Shown here: positions 1 to 12,417 of the stretch, in pieces
Layout of the letters: each line of letters begins with the position of its first letter
Numbering within the stretch: the first letter of the stretch is position 1
Source: Actinomucor elegans
Taxonomy: Eukaryota; Mucoromycota; Mucoromycetes; Mucorales; Mucoraceae
Assembly (NCBI GenBank): GCA_026027325.1
Contig: JAMSLZ010000008.1
Span: 1,426,001 to 1,490,000, forward strand
Direction: 5' to 3'
Length of the DNA: 64,000 nucleotides
Made by a program: the position numbers and the translations under genes
The notes under the pieces: model-generated
The model's input: the letters and a program-made list of their open reading frames with translations, nothing else
Database searches by the model: none
Told to the model about the DNA's origin: nothing

Positions 1-2312
1 CCAACCTGAGGCAATAGTAGTTGTAGAAGCAGCAGACTTCTCACCCCAACCAGAGCTTTCATTTCTAGTATCGGTTACAGTAGAAATGTTATTCTGTTCT
101 GCATTCTGAGGAGTTGTTTGTTGGCTCCAATCTTGAGTAAGCTGTTTAGCTGTTACAGCAGGACTTGAAGGCTTGCTTGATTTCCAATGACTGGTACTAT
201 CGTTGTGATTATTACTGCTCTTAGTATAAGTGCCTCTACCTACAAATATTATAAAACAGTGAGTATTTCAAATTGCACTTGCGTTTCGTAAGATGCGTTT
301 GCATTACCTGAATGCCTATCATTGTTATTGTAGTTTCTTCTTGTCCAGCTTGAAGGCGTAGTGGACACTTTGACATCAGGTGTTATATTAGCCCATAAAG
401 AAGAGGCCTTTTCTTCGATTGGGATTTCTTCACTACTGGTCTTGATATCATCCTTCTTCAAAGGAGATCGGCCCCATCCACCCTTCCTAGTATCTTTTTG
501 ATTAGAACTAGTGGCATTCCAATGAGAGCTGGTAGTCTGCGAGGTAGTAGTAGTAGTGGTATTCCAATTAATGCTGGCAGTCGTGGTAGTATTCCAACCA
601 TTATCCGCTGCTGCAGTGGAGGTGCTCTGGTCAGTCTTTGCAGAAGTAGTGACAGTATTATCATCATTACTGGGAACAGTGATAGTAGTAGCGACGGCAT
701 TGTCCTGATTCTTACTGAATTCCTCAGACACATCAGTAGTAGACTTATCCCAGCCATTACTGTTGGAAGCTTTAGATGCTTCTGCCACATCGGTGGGTGG
801 TTTGCCCCAGCCGTTATTATCCCAGCTATTATCATTGGAAGTTTTAGTGCTATTATGTTCCACCCAACCGCCATTAACATTTGAGCTGCTTGACCAGTCA
901 TTTTCAACTATTTGAGGTGTAGTTGTTATTGCAGTGGGTACTGACCATCCATTATCAACTGTGCCAATAGTAGAAGCATTAGTCCCACCATTCGTAGTTG
1001 CTGTTTTGGCTAGCTTTTCATTATCGACAATAGGCTGAATTTCTTGGGCACGGTCCACTGACCCCCAAGCGTTTACCACGCTACTGTCCTCGACTCTTGA
1101 CGGTGGAGGTGGTAGTGGAGCTGGTGTTTCAACGCTAGTATTCCAATCATTGGTCGTATTGGTTACATTTTTCCAAGAAGCTGAAGCATCATGGTTATTA
1201 GTTGCCTTTTCTGCTTGATTTAATTCTGGCCATTCTTCTCTAGGTACACTCTCGCGTCGATTGTTGGCTTTAGGGTATCTTTGATCATGGTGATGATGGC
1301 CACCACGTCCTCCTCTGCCTCTTGAAGGATATTTTTGTCTATTATGATGATGATGATGATTTGATTTATATTCAGTATTAGAATCCAGTTGACCCGATTC
1401 AATTAGTTCTCGTTTTCGTCGTTCATCCTCTTCCTCTAATCGTAATAGTTCTTCCCAACCACTATGATCCCATTTTTTGTGCATTAAAGGATCTAATTGA
1501 CGTTGATATTCTGTAGCACGATTACTGTTACTACCACTTGTACTGCTAAATCGAGGTTCTGTTTGCGTTGAAGGGGGACGTGTCTCAGTGAGAGTGTCTT
1601 CTCGATAGCGATCATCGTGGCCCCAAAATAAGCCTACATAAGGTACAAAGCTGGGATCTTGTTCTAGTTTTCGACGGTATTCTCGATGTTCTTGGATTCG
1701 TTTTTGAGTCGCGCCTTCAGCAGATGATGGTACAGTTTCTGTGTAGGTGAATTCTTCAATAGCAATAAGTTGTGATGGTTTAGCCGCGGCATCTTCGACT
1801 ACTGGTTGATTATCAACTACTTGGGTATGATTGCTCTCGTGTTGACTTTTGAATTCTTGATTATGGTTGAGTTCTTCTTTGTTATCGATCTCACGCTTAT
1901 TGTCGCGTTTGTGTTTATTATTGATTCCTTGTTGTTCGACTTTGACTTCGCGTTTCACTTTATGTTCCAATATTTGTGTATGATCAAGTTCGAGCTTATT
2001 CTCGGGTATTACTTGTTTAGTATCGACTACTACTGATTTATTCTTAACTGTTTTGTTAGTATTGCCCATTTGGTTTCTTCCAGAGCTAGATCTCAACGGC
2101 TGTTCGTTGTCAGACGCGTCTTCTGAGTTGTATTCTTCTTCAGAGCTTGTTTTTTCGTCTTCTGTTGCACTTTCTTCATCAGTTATTTCACCTGCGAACG
2201 AATCCTCATCGGTATAGTCTTCTTCACCAGAAGTAACAAGAGAATTGTCATCGTCAAAACACTCTTCTTCAGATTCGTCGTGTCCTCTTTTTAACTTTAA
2301 CAGGTGCGACAT
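1..2312 (-). CDS. Barentsz/CASC3 (MLN51)-like exon junction complex protein with WG-rich tail, partial
   Basis: The gene reads leftward off the window edge, so its C-terminus is missing. Exon 1 is 308-2312. A 68-nt GT-AG intron spans 240-307, and exon 2 continues in frame from 239 to position 1. Residues 1-75 are very acidic. Around residues 200-310 is the eIF4AIII-binding Btz (SELOR) signature in two halves, DPSFVPYVGLFWGHDD and HKKWDHSGWEELLR, which in CASC3/Barentsz clamps eIF4AIII in the exon junction complex. An RGRGGRGG/His-rich stretch follows near residue 335. From about residue 370 onward the chain is low complexity with many Trp flanked by G, N, S, T or D (NGWGKP, NGWDKS, GGWGRS, SGWGEK). 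The assignment rests on the Btz motif; the function (mRNA localisation or surveillance) is inferred from the family. A non-EJC protein with a Btz-like segment is the alternative. Confidence 0.8.
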
Positions 2313-3607
2313 ATTGTAAATAGAGAGGTGCCTATTGTTTGAGGTCCTGCAGTTATAGAGTAGAATCAGGGAGAAAGAAAAAACAACTGCTGGTAATCAA
2401 TCGTTAGGAAGGTGACTGCGTCCCGAGATCAGTGTATTGTTTTGGTAGGTGTGGGAAACCGTCATGTTTGAGACAAGCCTAGCCATTAATCTGTGCAAGG
2501 CCTACATTTTTGGGCTTCTTTTCCATGACTCAAAAATAATTTATATAGTTCAAATGTATACACTTGTCTTTTTTTTTTTGTAATTTTTACATATCAAAAA
2601 TTCGACTTTTTAGCTCAATATCAAGGCATAAGAAATCGAATAAAAATCAAAAATAACTCTACATCTTAATAATATTTTTGTTTCATTCGATGCAAAGTTA
2701 TGTTCTATACAAATTCTATTAAACTATTCTGTATCAGTTTGTACTTTTTTACTATGCAAAAACCGCATTAAACTGTCAATTATGAAATTTTCGTAATTTG
2801 AACGAATCTCCGCAAAAAAACTAACTATTTAAATCACAGTTATCCAATACAAGACTCTAAAACAAAAATATTAAATAACAGACGTCCAATCAAATTCCCC
2901 TTTAAAAATCGAGTTTTCTCCTAAGACTCCTTTGCCCAATTTCATCTGCTTTAGAGGCATAATTTTTTGTATTATAGTGAACAGGAATGCGTATATATCC
3001 TTTTGTGGTATTTTGCTACTTTTGAAAAAGTCGAATTTTTTACAGAAAACAAAAATGGCCAAAAACCATACAAAACCTAAGCAAATTTACATTTTTTGGC
3101 AGTTATTGTTATATAATGATTATATTATTCGACGTGAAATTTCATCCTATACAAAGTTTGGTGAAGTATGTTCTTCGAATTAAAGGGTTTCCTATGAAAG
3201 TATTGCTTAGAGATAACTCGATGGGATACCCAGAGGGGTCATTTTCCTTATTCATTGAACTCCATAGACCAATAAAAATGGTTACAAATGAACCCCCGCT
3301 TATAATTGGACGATTGTTTAATAAGGGACATAAAAAAGCTAGTAATCACTAGGTTCACGGAACGATAATGACAATACACCGAGGTAATAAGGGAAGCACC
3401 AGCCGGAGAAACACTTACAACAATGACTCTACTCGGAAAACAGTATTCGTTGGTTTAATTATCTAGTACGTTTCATTGTATTTAGCTGGTAACAATGAAT
3501 CTCCAAAAACGTTACAATGCGCAACAGAGACTATTTTAATTAACAGTTTTCGTGATACCTGTAATTTCTTTCTTTCTTTCTTTCTTTCTTTGAACTCACT
3601 TAATGCA
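2313..3607. other. Intergenic region between two divergent genes
   Basis: The segment separates the divergent Btz-protein and TBC-protein genes and must hold both promoters. It is very AT-rich, and I see no credible gene in it; the short open frames lack family features. Positions 2560-3350 contain phrases such as AAAAATTCGACTTTTT that faintly resemble the dispersed repeat body found elsewhere in the window, but the match is too weak to call. The last 45 bases before the TBC start codon are pyrimidine-rich. Confidence 0.6.
3565..3591. repeat. (TTTC)n microsatellite in 5' leader
   Basis: About six tandem TTTC units lie about 17 bases upstream of the chosen start codon of the TBC-domain gene. 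Pyrimidine tracts of this kind are common in fungal promoters and leaders. The run is also read through by a longer open frame starting at 3476, which I consider untranslated leader. Confidence 0.8.
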
Positions 3608-6110
3608 ATGACTATGAAAGAAGATTCCATACAAGACAAAGAATTTGCAGACATTGACTTGGCTGCAGCTCTATCCTCAACACGCCTCTCTGATAAAAAG
3701 ACGGCAGATCTCGGCGCTGATAAATTACTAGATGAGCTATCTTTACCTCAACATGAACAATCACTCTATATGAATGAAACCAGTGCTTCGGCTAGCAGAA
3801 ACACCTATGACCAATTCTTTGAAGAAGTCTCTTTGGACTTGCCCAGAGACGATACCCACCACCATCACCACCAAATCAGTCGAAGTGAGAGTCAGTCCCC
3901 ATCTCGGTTAATCAAGTTTATGCCTCGACGAGGGAACTCGTTACCGGGATCTACTGTGAACCTAAACACTAATAATAAGAGTACGAACCAGAAAATGAAC
4001 GGGCATCATAATAAGCCCACTGACAGTAATATGACCATCACCACATCCGATATTTCAGGACCTTTTTACTCGATATCAGATGTATTGGATGATACAGCTT
4101 CACCAACTACTGCTGCTGCTGCTATGGCGGCCGCCCGAGGCAGTGGTGATTTTGAATCAGTAGACATGAATCCTAGAGCAGCACGACGTAATGTGAATGA
4201 AGCTGAAGTAATAGTTACTTCTGGCGGCACTTCGATCCAAGTGAAAAGAAGGACCTCGTAAAGTCAATTGAGCTCAAACTTATTTAAATCTATGCTGACT
4301 CTCTTTATCAATAGGCTCAATCCTTTTAAAAGAACCAAGTCTATTAGTCAAAAGCCTACACCTCTAGAAACTGTCATTTCAAAAACCCGACCAAGGTAAT
4401 TCAACACAATGTGGTTGCATAAACATTGTTTTAACATAATGGGATAGAATGCTTCCACCCAAAAACCCTCAGGAAGAAAAGAAACATTTACAAGAGTACG
4501 AAGCCATGATGAAAAAGCAAAGAAATTAGAAGCCAAAAAGCAGAAAGAAACAAGTCGCAAACGCGAGGAAAAGGACAAAAAGACCAGTCATGCCATTCAT
4601 GTTTGGGAAAATGATATCATTCCTCATTGGAAGTCGCGTGTTAAAGATAAACGTACGGTAATGCTTTGGAACCAAGGCGTGCCTCCAAGATGCCGAAAGA
4701 AAGTATGGGGCCTTTGTATCGGTAATCCTTTGAATATCACCAAAACTACTTTCACAGAATGTACAAGACGTGTGCCGCAAGGTTTGCGTGCTACTGTCAG
4801 TGAATCGCATGGCCCGCCTATGCCTATTGTATCGACATCAACTAATACAAAGGCTTATGATCCATATGTGCACCATGATCACCTAGTGCAGCAGCAGCAA
4901 CAAAAGCAGCATCAGGAAGCACCATTGTACACTATACGTCGACAGCGTAGAACTAGTAGTCTGGATGTATTAAGAGAACATAAAGAGGATCGATTGGGTG
5001 TTTCTACCGAGGAGGAGGAAACAGAAGATGACGATCGATACGTTAGCATGTCAGAACGACCTTCATCTAGCTATTCAATTTCAAGTTCCAGAAAAAGTGA
5101 TTCCGTAGGCGGAAGAAGTGCAATGGAACTGGAATCAAAACTGAGCCAAGAAGACGATGAAGATAGTATTGGGCTTGAAGATGATAATGAAGATGATGAA
5201 GATGATGATACAAGCAGCCAGGATGAAATAGGTGAAGTGGATGACGATAAAGTTCTCAAAGACCCTACAACAATCAACTTCTTGAACAAAGCTATTGATG
5301 AAGATATCCTACGTACCTTACCTAGCTTATGTGTGTTCCAGGTAGGTTCCTATGTATACAATTTGTTTTTGCTAAAACTAAGATTTTATATATAGCCTGA
5401 TGGTCCACTATTCATGTCTCTGAGAAAGGTGCTTCATGCCTATGTGGGCTATAGACCCAATTTAACTTATGTAAGTCATACTAGTATGTTGTTAGCGATA
5501 ATCTAACTCTATATAGTCCCGAGGAGCGTCATTTTTAGCTGGTGTCTTGCTATTAAACATGAACGCTCAAGATACATTCACCTCCTTGATCAATATGATC
5601 AGCGGTAGTCAAGTCTTGTCTGCGCTTTACAATGCTGATGAAAAGAAGATTCAAGGCTACTTCAAAGTTTTTAATGTCATCTTTGCCGAGAATCTGCCTA
5701 AACTTTACTTGCATTTCAAGAATCTCACTTTGACACCTGAGAATTATTTGCCTGACTGGTTCATGACGATATTTGCATCCATTATTCCACTAGAGCTATC
5801 GTCGCGTTTGTGGGATATATATCTGTTACATGGTGATATCATACTGTTCCGCACAGGTCTAGTCGTGCTTAAATACTTGGAGCCGCTGCTATGGGGTGGT
5901 GGATTTAGTGAGACAGTCAAGATATTGAATATGGGATTTGTAGGTGAACACCGTGGAGAGGAAGTCAAAGCAGCTTTGGCTGTTAGTGGGCATATAACAG
6001 AAGGTGATGAAGATCCATTTTTTGATGAAATTCTCGGCCGAAAAGGTGTGCATTTGGATGAAACTAGATTCAATGAACTACTGGGAGCTCACATGCCTCG
6101 ATCAGTTTAA
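3608..6110 (+). CDS. TBC-domain Rab GTPase-activating protein, TBC1D12/14-like
   Basis: Exons are 3608-4257, 4315-4395, 4477-5341, 5396-5470 and 5517-6110, giving 754 residues. The 4477 acceptor was chosen because the more obvious TAG acceptor at 4447 shifts the frame into a stop, so that junction is less certain. Residues 1-280 are disordered, Ser/Asn/His-rich. A TBC domain starts near residue 285 (WKSRVKDKR, GVPPRCRKKVWGL). It is interrupted by about 170 acidic/Ser residues and resumes at INFLNKAIDEDILRTLPSL, which keeps the IxxDxxRTxP arginine-finger motif. It ends with ENLPKLYLHF, RLWDIYLLHG and LFRTGLVVLK. The order and wording match TBC1D12/14 relatives, GAPs for Rab GTPases in membrane traffic. 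The usual YxQG glutamine-finger motif reads Y-SRG, so GAP activity may be weak. The gene is convergent with the next one, 92 nt apart. Confidence 0.85.
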
Positions 6111-6202
6111 ATAATCTACTTTATTTCAAATATAAAAAAAAGGGTGTCTATACTACAATGAATATCATTAATGTTATTAAAATGGACTAGATCATAAACG
6201 TT

Positions 6203-9200
6203 CTAATCTCCTCGTAATCCCTTTCTGACTGGAAGTACAGAGTCCTATTCAAGGATGTTAATTTGAAATATATGCGTCTATACTTTTCAAACTTACTACA
6301 ATGACTGCATCTACACCATAATATTTTTGAGCAATCGCGTTTTCTACCTCATTATTGAGAATACCATACGTAAACAACAATAAACCCATTTCCTTAATCA
6401 CCTGCACCATACGAGGTGCTTCTAAAATGGGCTCACTAGCAGCTACAATACCAAGCAGATCAGCCTGTTTGGCAAAGCGTACTGCTTCTTGCAGCGAGTT
6501 ACAACGGATATCAGCCATGGGTAAAGTACCTGCATCTGTCAAGAAAAACACAGGATAGTTAGGTTGTTTCAAGTTCAAAGCCAAGCAAATTTCAGGATGG
6601 AATGATGAAAAGATGATATGACGGTCTTCTTCTACGTTATCATACACGCATTCGAGAATAGTGTCCACGTAGATATTGAGTTCTTGGAATTGTGTGAGTT
6701 CATCTTGTTCTGCTTCATCAATCATGGGGTATTTGACTTCGATATTGAAACCTGCTGACTTGGGTACACTCTTGAGTGTTTCGGCTAAGGTAGTAAAGGG
6801 GCCTTGGATGGTTTCGGGTCCGTTGCCTTTCATCTTGCCGGTTTTCGATGTACGGGTCTGTTCAAAGGGATCGCTGAGATCGAGACGGTTGGGACTGCTA
6901 GCGCTGAAAGAATGAGAGCGATTGGTGCGCATACCGTTAGGAGTATGTGAACCACTGCCATTCTTACTGTGCTGATGAAAGGCACTGTTGGCTCCCATAG
7001 AAGAAAGCGGACGAGGTGGTGGTGATAACGATGATGTAATAGTTTTTGCAGCAATGGTATCTGAACTACTAGGGACCAAAATACCATGTGCACCTTCACT
7101 AACACCAGTATGATACTCTTTGATTTGACCTGATCGTCGCAAGTTAAGGAATTGTTCAGAGGTAATAGCGTTCAATGGGATATCATAACCTGTTTCTGTT
7201 ACAGTCCAATCATGATAAATAACAGGAACTAGATCTTTGGTCAATTGAACATCTAAGAAGGAAAAAAGGAGGGTTAGCAATGTAAATAGCTTTTCGATAC
7301 GACATACCAAATTCTACATATTCTGCACCAAGAGAAGCAGCAGTAACAAAAGACAAGACAGTATTTTCACCTACTTGAAGTTTGGATCCCTTTCTGTTCA
7401 TACCTGATCCACGATGGCCAATAACTTGAGTGTCAACTGACTTGTAGTAGGTATAGCGATCACCAATGCGCATCTTTTCATGCGTAAAAGGTGTGATGAC
7501 AAAATACTCAAAGCCCAGGTTACCAACGCAGTCCAAATCCTTAGCTTGTACTAATGGCACTGTCTGTTGGCCACGAAGAGAAGCCTTTTCTGTAGGACCC
7601 TTGAAGCCTTTTGATTTTGTAAAAATAAAATCACCCGCCAACAAAGAAGTACCTCTAGCCAAGACATTACTGTTACGAGAAGAACCGAATGTTTCGATCA
7701 AATCAAATCGCAAGGTCACTTCCTCTGGTTTGGGTGTGAATAGTACGATAGGTTCAGGGTAAAAGGCTTGTGTGAATTCAGAAGGCAAATCAATGATAGG
7801 GAATTCGCCAGATGCATTTGTAGCAGATACAGAAAGAGACAATCGACGGTTCTGATCTTCGCCTTGAAATTTTTCAGTCAATTCAATAAACTTGTGACAA
7901 AGTGGATTGCGTACATCGTTGGATCCTAAGGTGATGATGATCATGGAAAGATCGGTCAAGTACTTGTGACCGTACAATCGACTTGCCTTTGAAACATACT
8001 TGGAAGCCTTGGTTTTAGTAGGAGAAGTGGTAACTTCATCGTCAGATGATGAAAGTTTAGCGCGTACGGCTGGGTCCAGGTGCAACTTGGGATCTTTAGG
8101 TACTGTCAAGCGACCGATATCAAGATAGCCACGGAAGACAGCATGTTCAGATGCAGACCAGCCATTGTGATCCACGATGTCTTTATTGGCGTTTGCCTCC
8201 AATAACGCTTCAACAATGGTTTTGAATCCTTCCATACAAGCGATCATTAAAGGTGTCCATCCATTGATTTTTTCCGCCAAATTGATATCAACATGGCCTT
8301 GATCAATCAATACTTTAACGCCCTCCAAGAAATGGCTACGAATAGCAAACAATAAAGGTGTCTCACCATCTTCATCAGCCAAATCCACAGAAGCGCCTTT
8401 GCTAATCAATAGTTTCAACAGTTCCAAATGTCCCAATTTACAAGCTAATGCAACTGAGGATGGATGATGGAAAGAACGAGCAAAATCAGGCAAGAACTCA
8501 GTACCACCAGACAATAAGTCTTCTGAAGAAAGCACAGATCCATCTGATGCAGTAGGTGACTTTTGTCCAGACGCAAACAGTTCATCAATATCACGTACTT
8601 CACCCACTTCGATCAGCTCTTTGACAGCCACTGTGCTACCATGGATAATACCAAAGAATAAGGGTGTAAATCCTTCGCGATCCTGCCATTCTTGATCCGC
8701 GAATCCTTCGTGCATGGAGTAATAGCGATGCTCGATAGCGTACTGCAGTAGTAACTTGACAAGATCAGCATTGTTACTTTCAGCAGCGTAATGCAGGGGT
8801 CGACGGCCAGCAAAGTCCTTTTGAATGGATAGCTTGGGCTCTAAATCCAATAGGGTCTTGGCAGTGATAATAGAAAATGGTGAGCGAATACAGACGCGAT
8901 GTAGCAGGTTACGCTCATTGATATCTCGATTGTTAAATAAGGATAAACCAAGTGTTGAAACAAGGTACTCCAAACACTTGACTGATTCATGTTCGACAGC
9001 AAGCTCTAAAATAGTATCATTGGTCTAAGGTCATTCACGTCAGTCCAGTGATCGGAGATAAGATATGTCAACGTACTCTTGTACCCTCTTTTAACAATGT
9101 TTCCAGTTCTTGCTTGTTATCCTGTTGGATTGCCTTTGAAATATCTTCATTCTTGGATGTATAACGCGCCAGTTTCAAGGTGGAGTTGTTATTACTGTTG

Positions 9201-9885
9201 CTTATTATTGTTTGCTCTTCTTTTCCAGATGAAGTGAGAGACAGAATACATTCCGTTACTCGATCCAACTCTTTACGTAACTGAGACGGGGTTGCAAAGG
9301 GAAGAACAGCAACCTAAAATAGTACAGTTTAGTCTGACTGGAGCATCATCATCCTCTTTGTACAAACTAACCTTTGTTTCCCAATAGACAGTTTGAGTGT
9401 CTAGTTCCAACTTTTTGTCTAATCTGTACACAAATAAATACACCAGTAATATTTGTTGTTGACCACTTACTTTTTAAGAATTTTACGAAAGCCCTTCGAG
9501 TTGAGTTCAGCAAACCACATCAGCTTATTCATTTGATTTCTAGTTTCCTTCAAAGCCAAAGCAAGTTCATCTGTTTCCTCATCATTCATTTCAAGTTTCT
9601 CTTGTAAAATCCACAAGCGACGATTGATAAGCGCCTGTTTATAGACAAAGAACGTATTGATCTTTTCCAGTTCTCTATCCAATTGGAAAAAGATGGCTTT
9701 TTTTTTCTTATTGTTAATACAATAAGCTTACTTGCATTGTTAAACAATTTACCTGTTATCTCTTCTTCGGGTGGAGGTAAGTGGGCTGTTGCCGCCTTAA
9801 TTGCCACTTTAAGTGCTTTATAAGAAATATAGTTTCTGGACCATTCTGGTATTTGATTTGCTAATAGAGTTTTTCCAAACTTCAT
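6203..9885 (-). CDS. GDE1: SPX-ankyrin-GDPD glycerophosphocholine phosphodiesterase (GDE1/PHO81 family)
   Basis: There are seven exons on the minus strand: 9732-9885, 9471-9672, 9372-9423, 9077-9313, 7308-9024, 6297-7252 and 6203-6244, giving 1119 residues. The N-terminus MKFGKTLLANQIPEWS begins an SPX domain (to about residue 140), an inositol-pyrophosphate sensor of phosphate status. Ankyrin repeats fill roughly residues 215-510 (GRRPLHYAAESNNADLVKLL, DGETPLLFAIRSHF, GWTPLMIACMEGF). The glycerophosphodiester phosphodiesterase domain starts near residue 750 with IGHRGSG, then EYVEFDVQLTKD and VIYHDW, then NIEVKYP; these supply the catalytic His pair and the Glu/Asp metal ligands. A Ser-rich insert of about 100 residues splits this domain. 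Yeast Gde1, of the same architecture and similar length, hydrolyses glycerophosphocholine to choline and glycerol-3-phosphate. Retained catalytic residues favour a GDE1-type enzyme over a purely regulatory Pho81. Confidence 0.92.
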
Positions 9886-9930
9886 TTTTTAAGTGAAATA
9901 AAGAAGAAGAAAAAGAACAAGAAAGGCCCT

Positions 9931-9936
9931 TTTATA
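9931..9936 (-). promoter_or_regulatory. TATA box of the GDE1-like gene
   Basis: TATAAA on the minus strand lies about 46 bases upstream of the start codon at 9885, in the context TTATATAAAAGG. The spacing is short but plausible for a fungal core promoter. Confidence 0.5.
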
Positions 9937-9983
9937 TAACGCTCGGAAGTTCAAATCCTAAATGTGATTTTCGTTGACTGGCT

Positions 9984-9989
9984 CACGTG
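9984..9989. promoter_or_regulatory. CACGTG E-box, proximal
   Basis: A palindromic CACGTG lies about 99 bases upstream of the GDE1-like start codon. In yeast, the bHLH factor Pho4 binds CACGTG in phosphate-starvation promoters. Cbf1/USF-type factors also bind it, so the assignment is inferential. Confidence 0.5.
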
Positions 9990-10072
9990 TCTGTCTTATT
10001 GGTTTAGCCTTTTGTCATATATGCATTGTATTCTCCAAGCCCGCTCTACTGTATTTGTTAGGGCACGTGGGT

Positions 10073-10081
10073 CCTTCTATA
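10073..10081. promoter_or_regulatory. GCACGTGGG box, Pho4-type, distal
   Basis: A CACGTG core with flanks giving GCACGTGGG lies about 190 bases upstream of the GDE1-like gene. This is the form preferred by yeast Pho4 in strong phosphate-regulated promoters. Together with the proximal CACGTG it suggests phosphate-responsive control of an SPX-GDPD gene. Confidence 0.5.
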
Positions 10082-10939
10082 GAGCAGATCAGTTTGAATA
10101 ATAACTAGTTCTCTCAGAAACGGTATAACACGTCATTTTATTAGCCTTTACTGGATCATGCGGATATCTATGAATATGGTACCCTTACTTAATCATCATC
10201 ATATATATGACTGAGTTCAACGAGTTCGTGGCACTGCATTCATTCTCTTGATTATTACTAAATATACTTGTTATTACTAGCTTTATGCTACCTTGATTGT
10301 AATGCCGAATGAAAATCCTATGCGGGAACAACAGGGACAAAACGACAAGGGGCTCTTGAGATGTGTGGGCATCATTCCACCTGCTTTATAATTGAAATAG
10401 CACCTTTTGAGCAAAGTATGCTTTCTTGAAACCTGAACGTAAAGTAAGAATTTGTATGATGGTTTAGAGTTTTCATTTAAAAGATACACCAAGTGACACC
10501 CTTGATACACAAACAAAAAAGCTAATTTCATCTAAGAAGAGCACGTCCTTTGCATGAGGTTTTTCCACTAAAGGTTCTCTTTGGATATCAGTCTCCATTT
10601 CGCTATATACAGGCCTACTGCAAGCAATGACCAATCGTGTCAAGGGTTTACTATTTGTGTTCAGGACTGTCTCACATTCAAGTACAGTTCCCGCCCTTGT
10701 TTGATTGAGTACTACTATTAATCAGAATTTCCGAAGTGTTACATAATGGATCTACAGTGACATTTCTATCATGTTTTTTATCAAGAAAGCAATCATACTA
10801 CATCTCCAGGTTAAGAACTATGCTAACTGATGGATTAAGAGAACTTGAATAAGAAATGAGACTTGGAATCCTCTTTACTAAAAATATATAGCAAAAATAA
10901 GTGACTTTATATGTCCAATAGTCTGAATTGAGGCTTATC

Positions 10940-11090
10940 AACGTACATTCAATCCACACCATTAAGAATACGTCCTGTGTTTTGATGGTACCTTTTATAA
11001 TGGCATAGCACCATACCACCGATTCCCGTTAGGGAATGATTGGCCTAAAACTTTTATATAAGCAACCATTGGTCATGTATCAAGGATACT
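10940..11090. repeat. Diverged repeat, partner at 31340-31475
   Basis: The ordered blocks TTGATGGTA-CTTTTA, CGATTCCCG-TA, TGATTGGC-TAA and ATTGG-CAT-TAT recur in the same order and spacing at 31340-31475, on the same strand. Identity looks roughly 60 percent by eye. The family is unidentified, and both copies lie outside genes. Confidence 0.55.
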
Positions 11091-11339
11091 GGTAAATAAT
11101 TAATGATATATGAATTATATAATAGATCAATACTGGATATTTACTAAGGATGCTAAAAGATATATGAGCTATAATATGTACCATAGTATAGATCAGCAAT
11201 CAAAAAGTATAATTTAGAGAAAAATATAAAAAAAAAAACTATTTATCAGATAAAAGCATAAATGCGATTAGAGCAGCTATTGTAGAGAGACCAAATTAAA
11301 GTGTCGCCTAAATACAGCAGCTCTTTACAAATATGTACT

Positions 11340-11960
11340 ACTAATCAGAGGGTATATTGGATTGAGATCTTCCAAGTGATCTAGAGATTTGTATGTATTC
11401 TAAAATACACATCATTTACAATTGACCACTAAAAATATAACACTACTTTCGGTTATGAAAAAGAATCCTAACAGATTCAACAACATCTTTTGAACATGTT
11501 ACTATTGAGATGTGACAGTTGATCAAGATTGATCAAGTGATCCATAAATCGTTATGGCAAATTCACTCGGAAAATATTAAGTTTATGGCCCTTGATTAAT
11601 GAATAGTATACTCGCCATATTCAAATTAAATAATTATTATGATGAGTTTAGTGATTCATTCAGAACATATAGTTGCCATTAATGCGACATTAAATAGCAA
11701 TTAATTGAAACAATTAGGGATGTTAAAAAATGAGCCAAAGTGGTCAAATTTCAGAGGGATTCCATTAAGCTGAAATTTTTTATGAACAATTTGTTTTGTT
11801 AAGTAAAAAGACGGCATTCTATAAGTATTAGAAAACATGTAATAATGTGTTTATACATATTATTACTTCTAAAATATTCAAATTATAAATGCATTTTGAA
11901 GGATTCACAAGCCATCCCTTTTTCACAATAGCTCAACAAATGTAATGAAATACCAAACAC
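11340..11960 (+). repeat. Dispersed repeat copy A (left-arm orientation)
   Basis: Two GATC-rich motif copies (about 11345-11390 and 11505-11560, the second reading GAGATGTGACAGTTGATCAAG) are followed by a body at 11700-11960. The body aligns in order with the arm of the fold-back element at 43618-44335: GATGTT, then TTAAGCTGAAATTTT, then CATAAGTATTA-like and ATGCATTT blocks. It is heavily diverged and noncoding. Confidence 0.6.
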
Positions 11961-12417
11961 TTTTTAAGTTATTTGATATGCTATCCTACTCTCTACAAAC
12001 TATATTAAAGCACTTTTTACGCATCGATCATCTTCTGAAGGCTAATATAATTCCATATATTTTTATATCTTGTTAAATATATAAATGCCATTCTAAAGGC
12101 GTGATCTTTCATCATTATTTTTCTGACATTAGTTCAAATGACGATCGAAAAAATTAAGTCATATAGCAATGCCTTACCTAGTTGTAGTCACCCCATGCTA
12201 TGGAAAGAGAGTGGCCTAAACTTTAAATCGTATTTATAAAGGTACTAAACAATTAGCGAACGATGCTAATATATAATGTTTTCAAGACAATCAACAAATG
12301 AATTTCAATTGTTCAATACTGTGGTTTGTAGTTGGCTCACTCCTACTTTCAAATATTATCATAAAGTAACAAATAGTTCATCAATACTTTCGTTTCACAT
12401 TCTTCTGAAGAGCGGAA

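Noticed and set aside
3476..3607. Upstream ATG that would extend the TBC protein by 44 residues
   Set aside because: The extension runs through the TTTC microsatellite and encodes a Phe/Ser-rich segment atypical for the family. The ATG at 3608 is a better start.
9900..9965. tRNA-like B-box (GTTCAAATCC)
   Set aside because: No matching A-box, acceptor stem or anticodon arm can be folded around it, and it lies in the GDE1 promoter.
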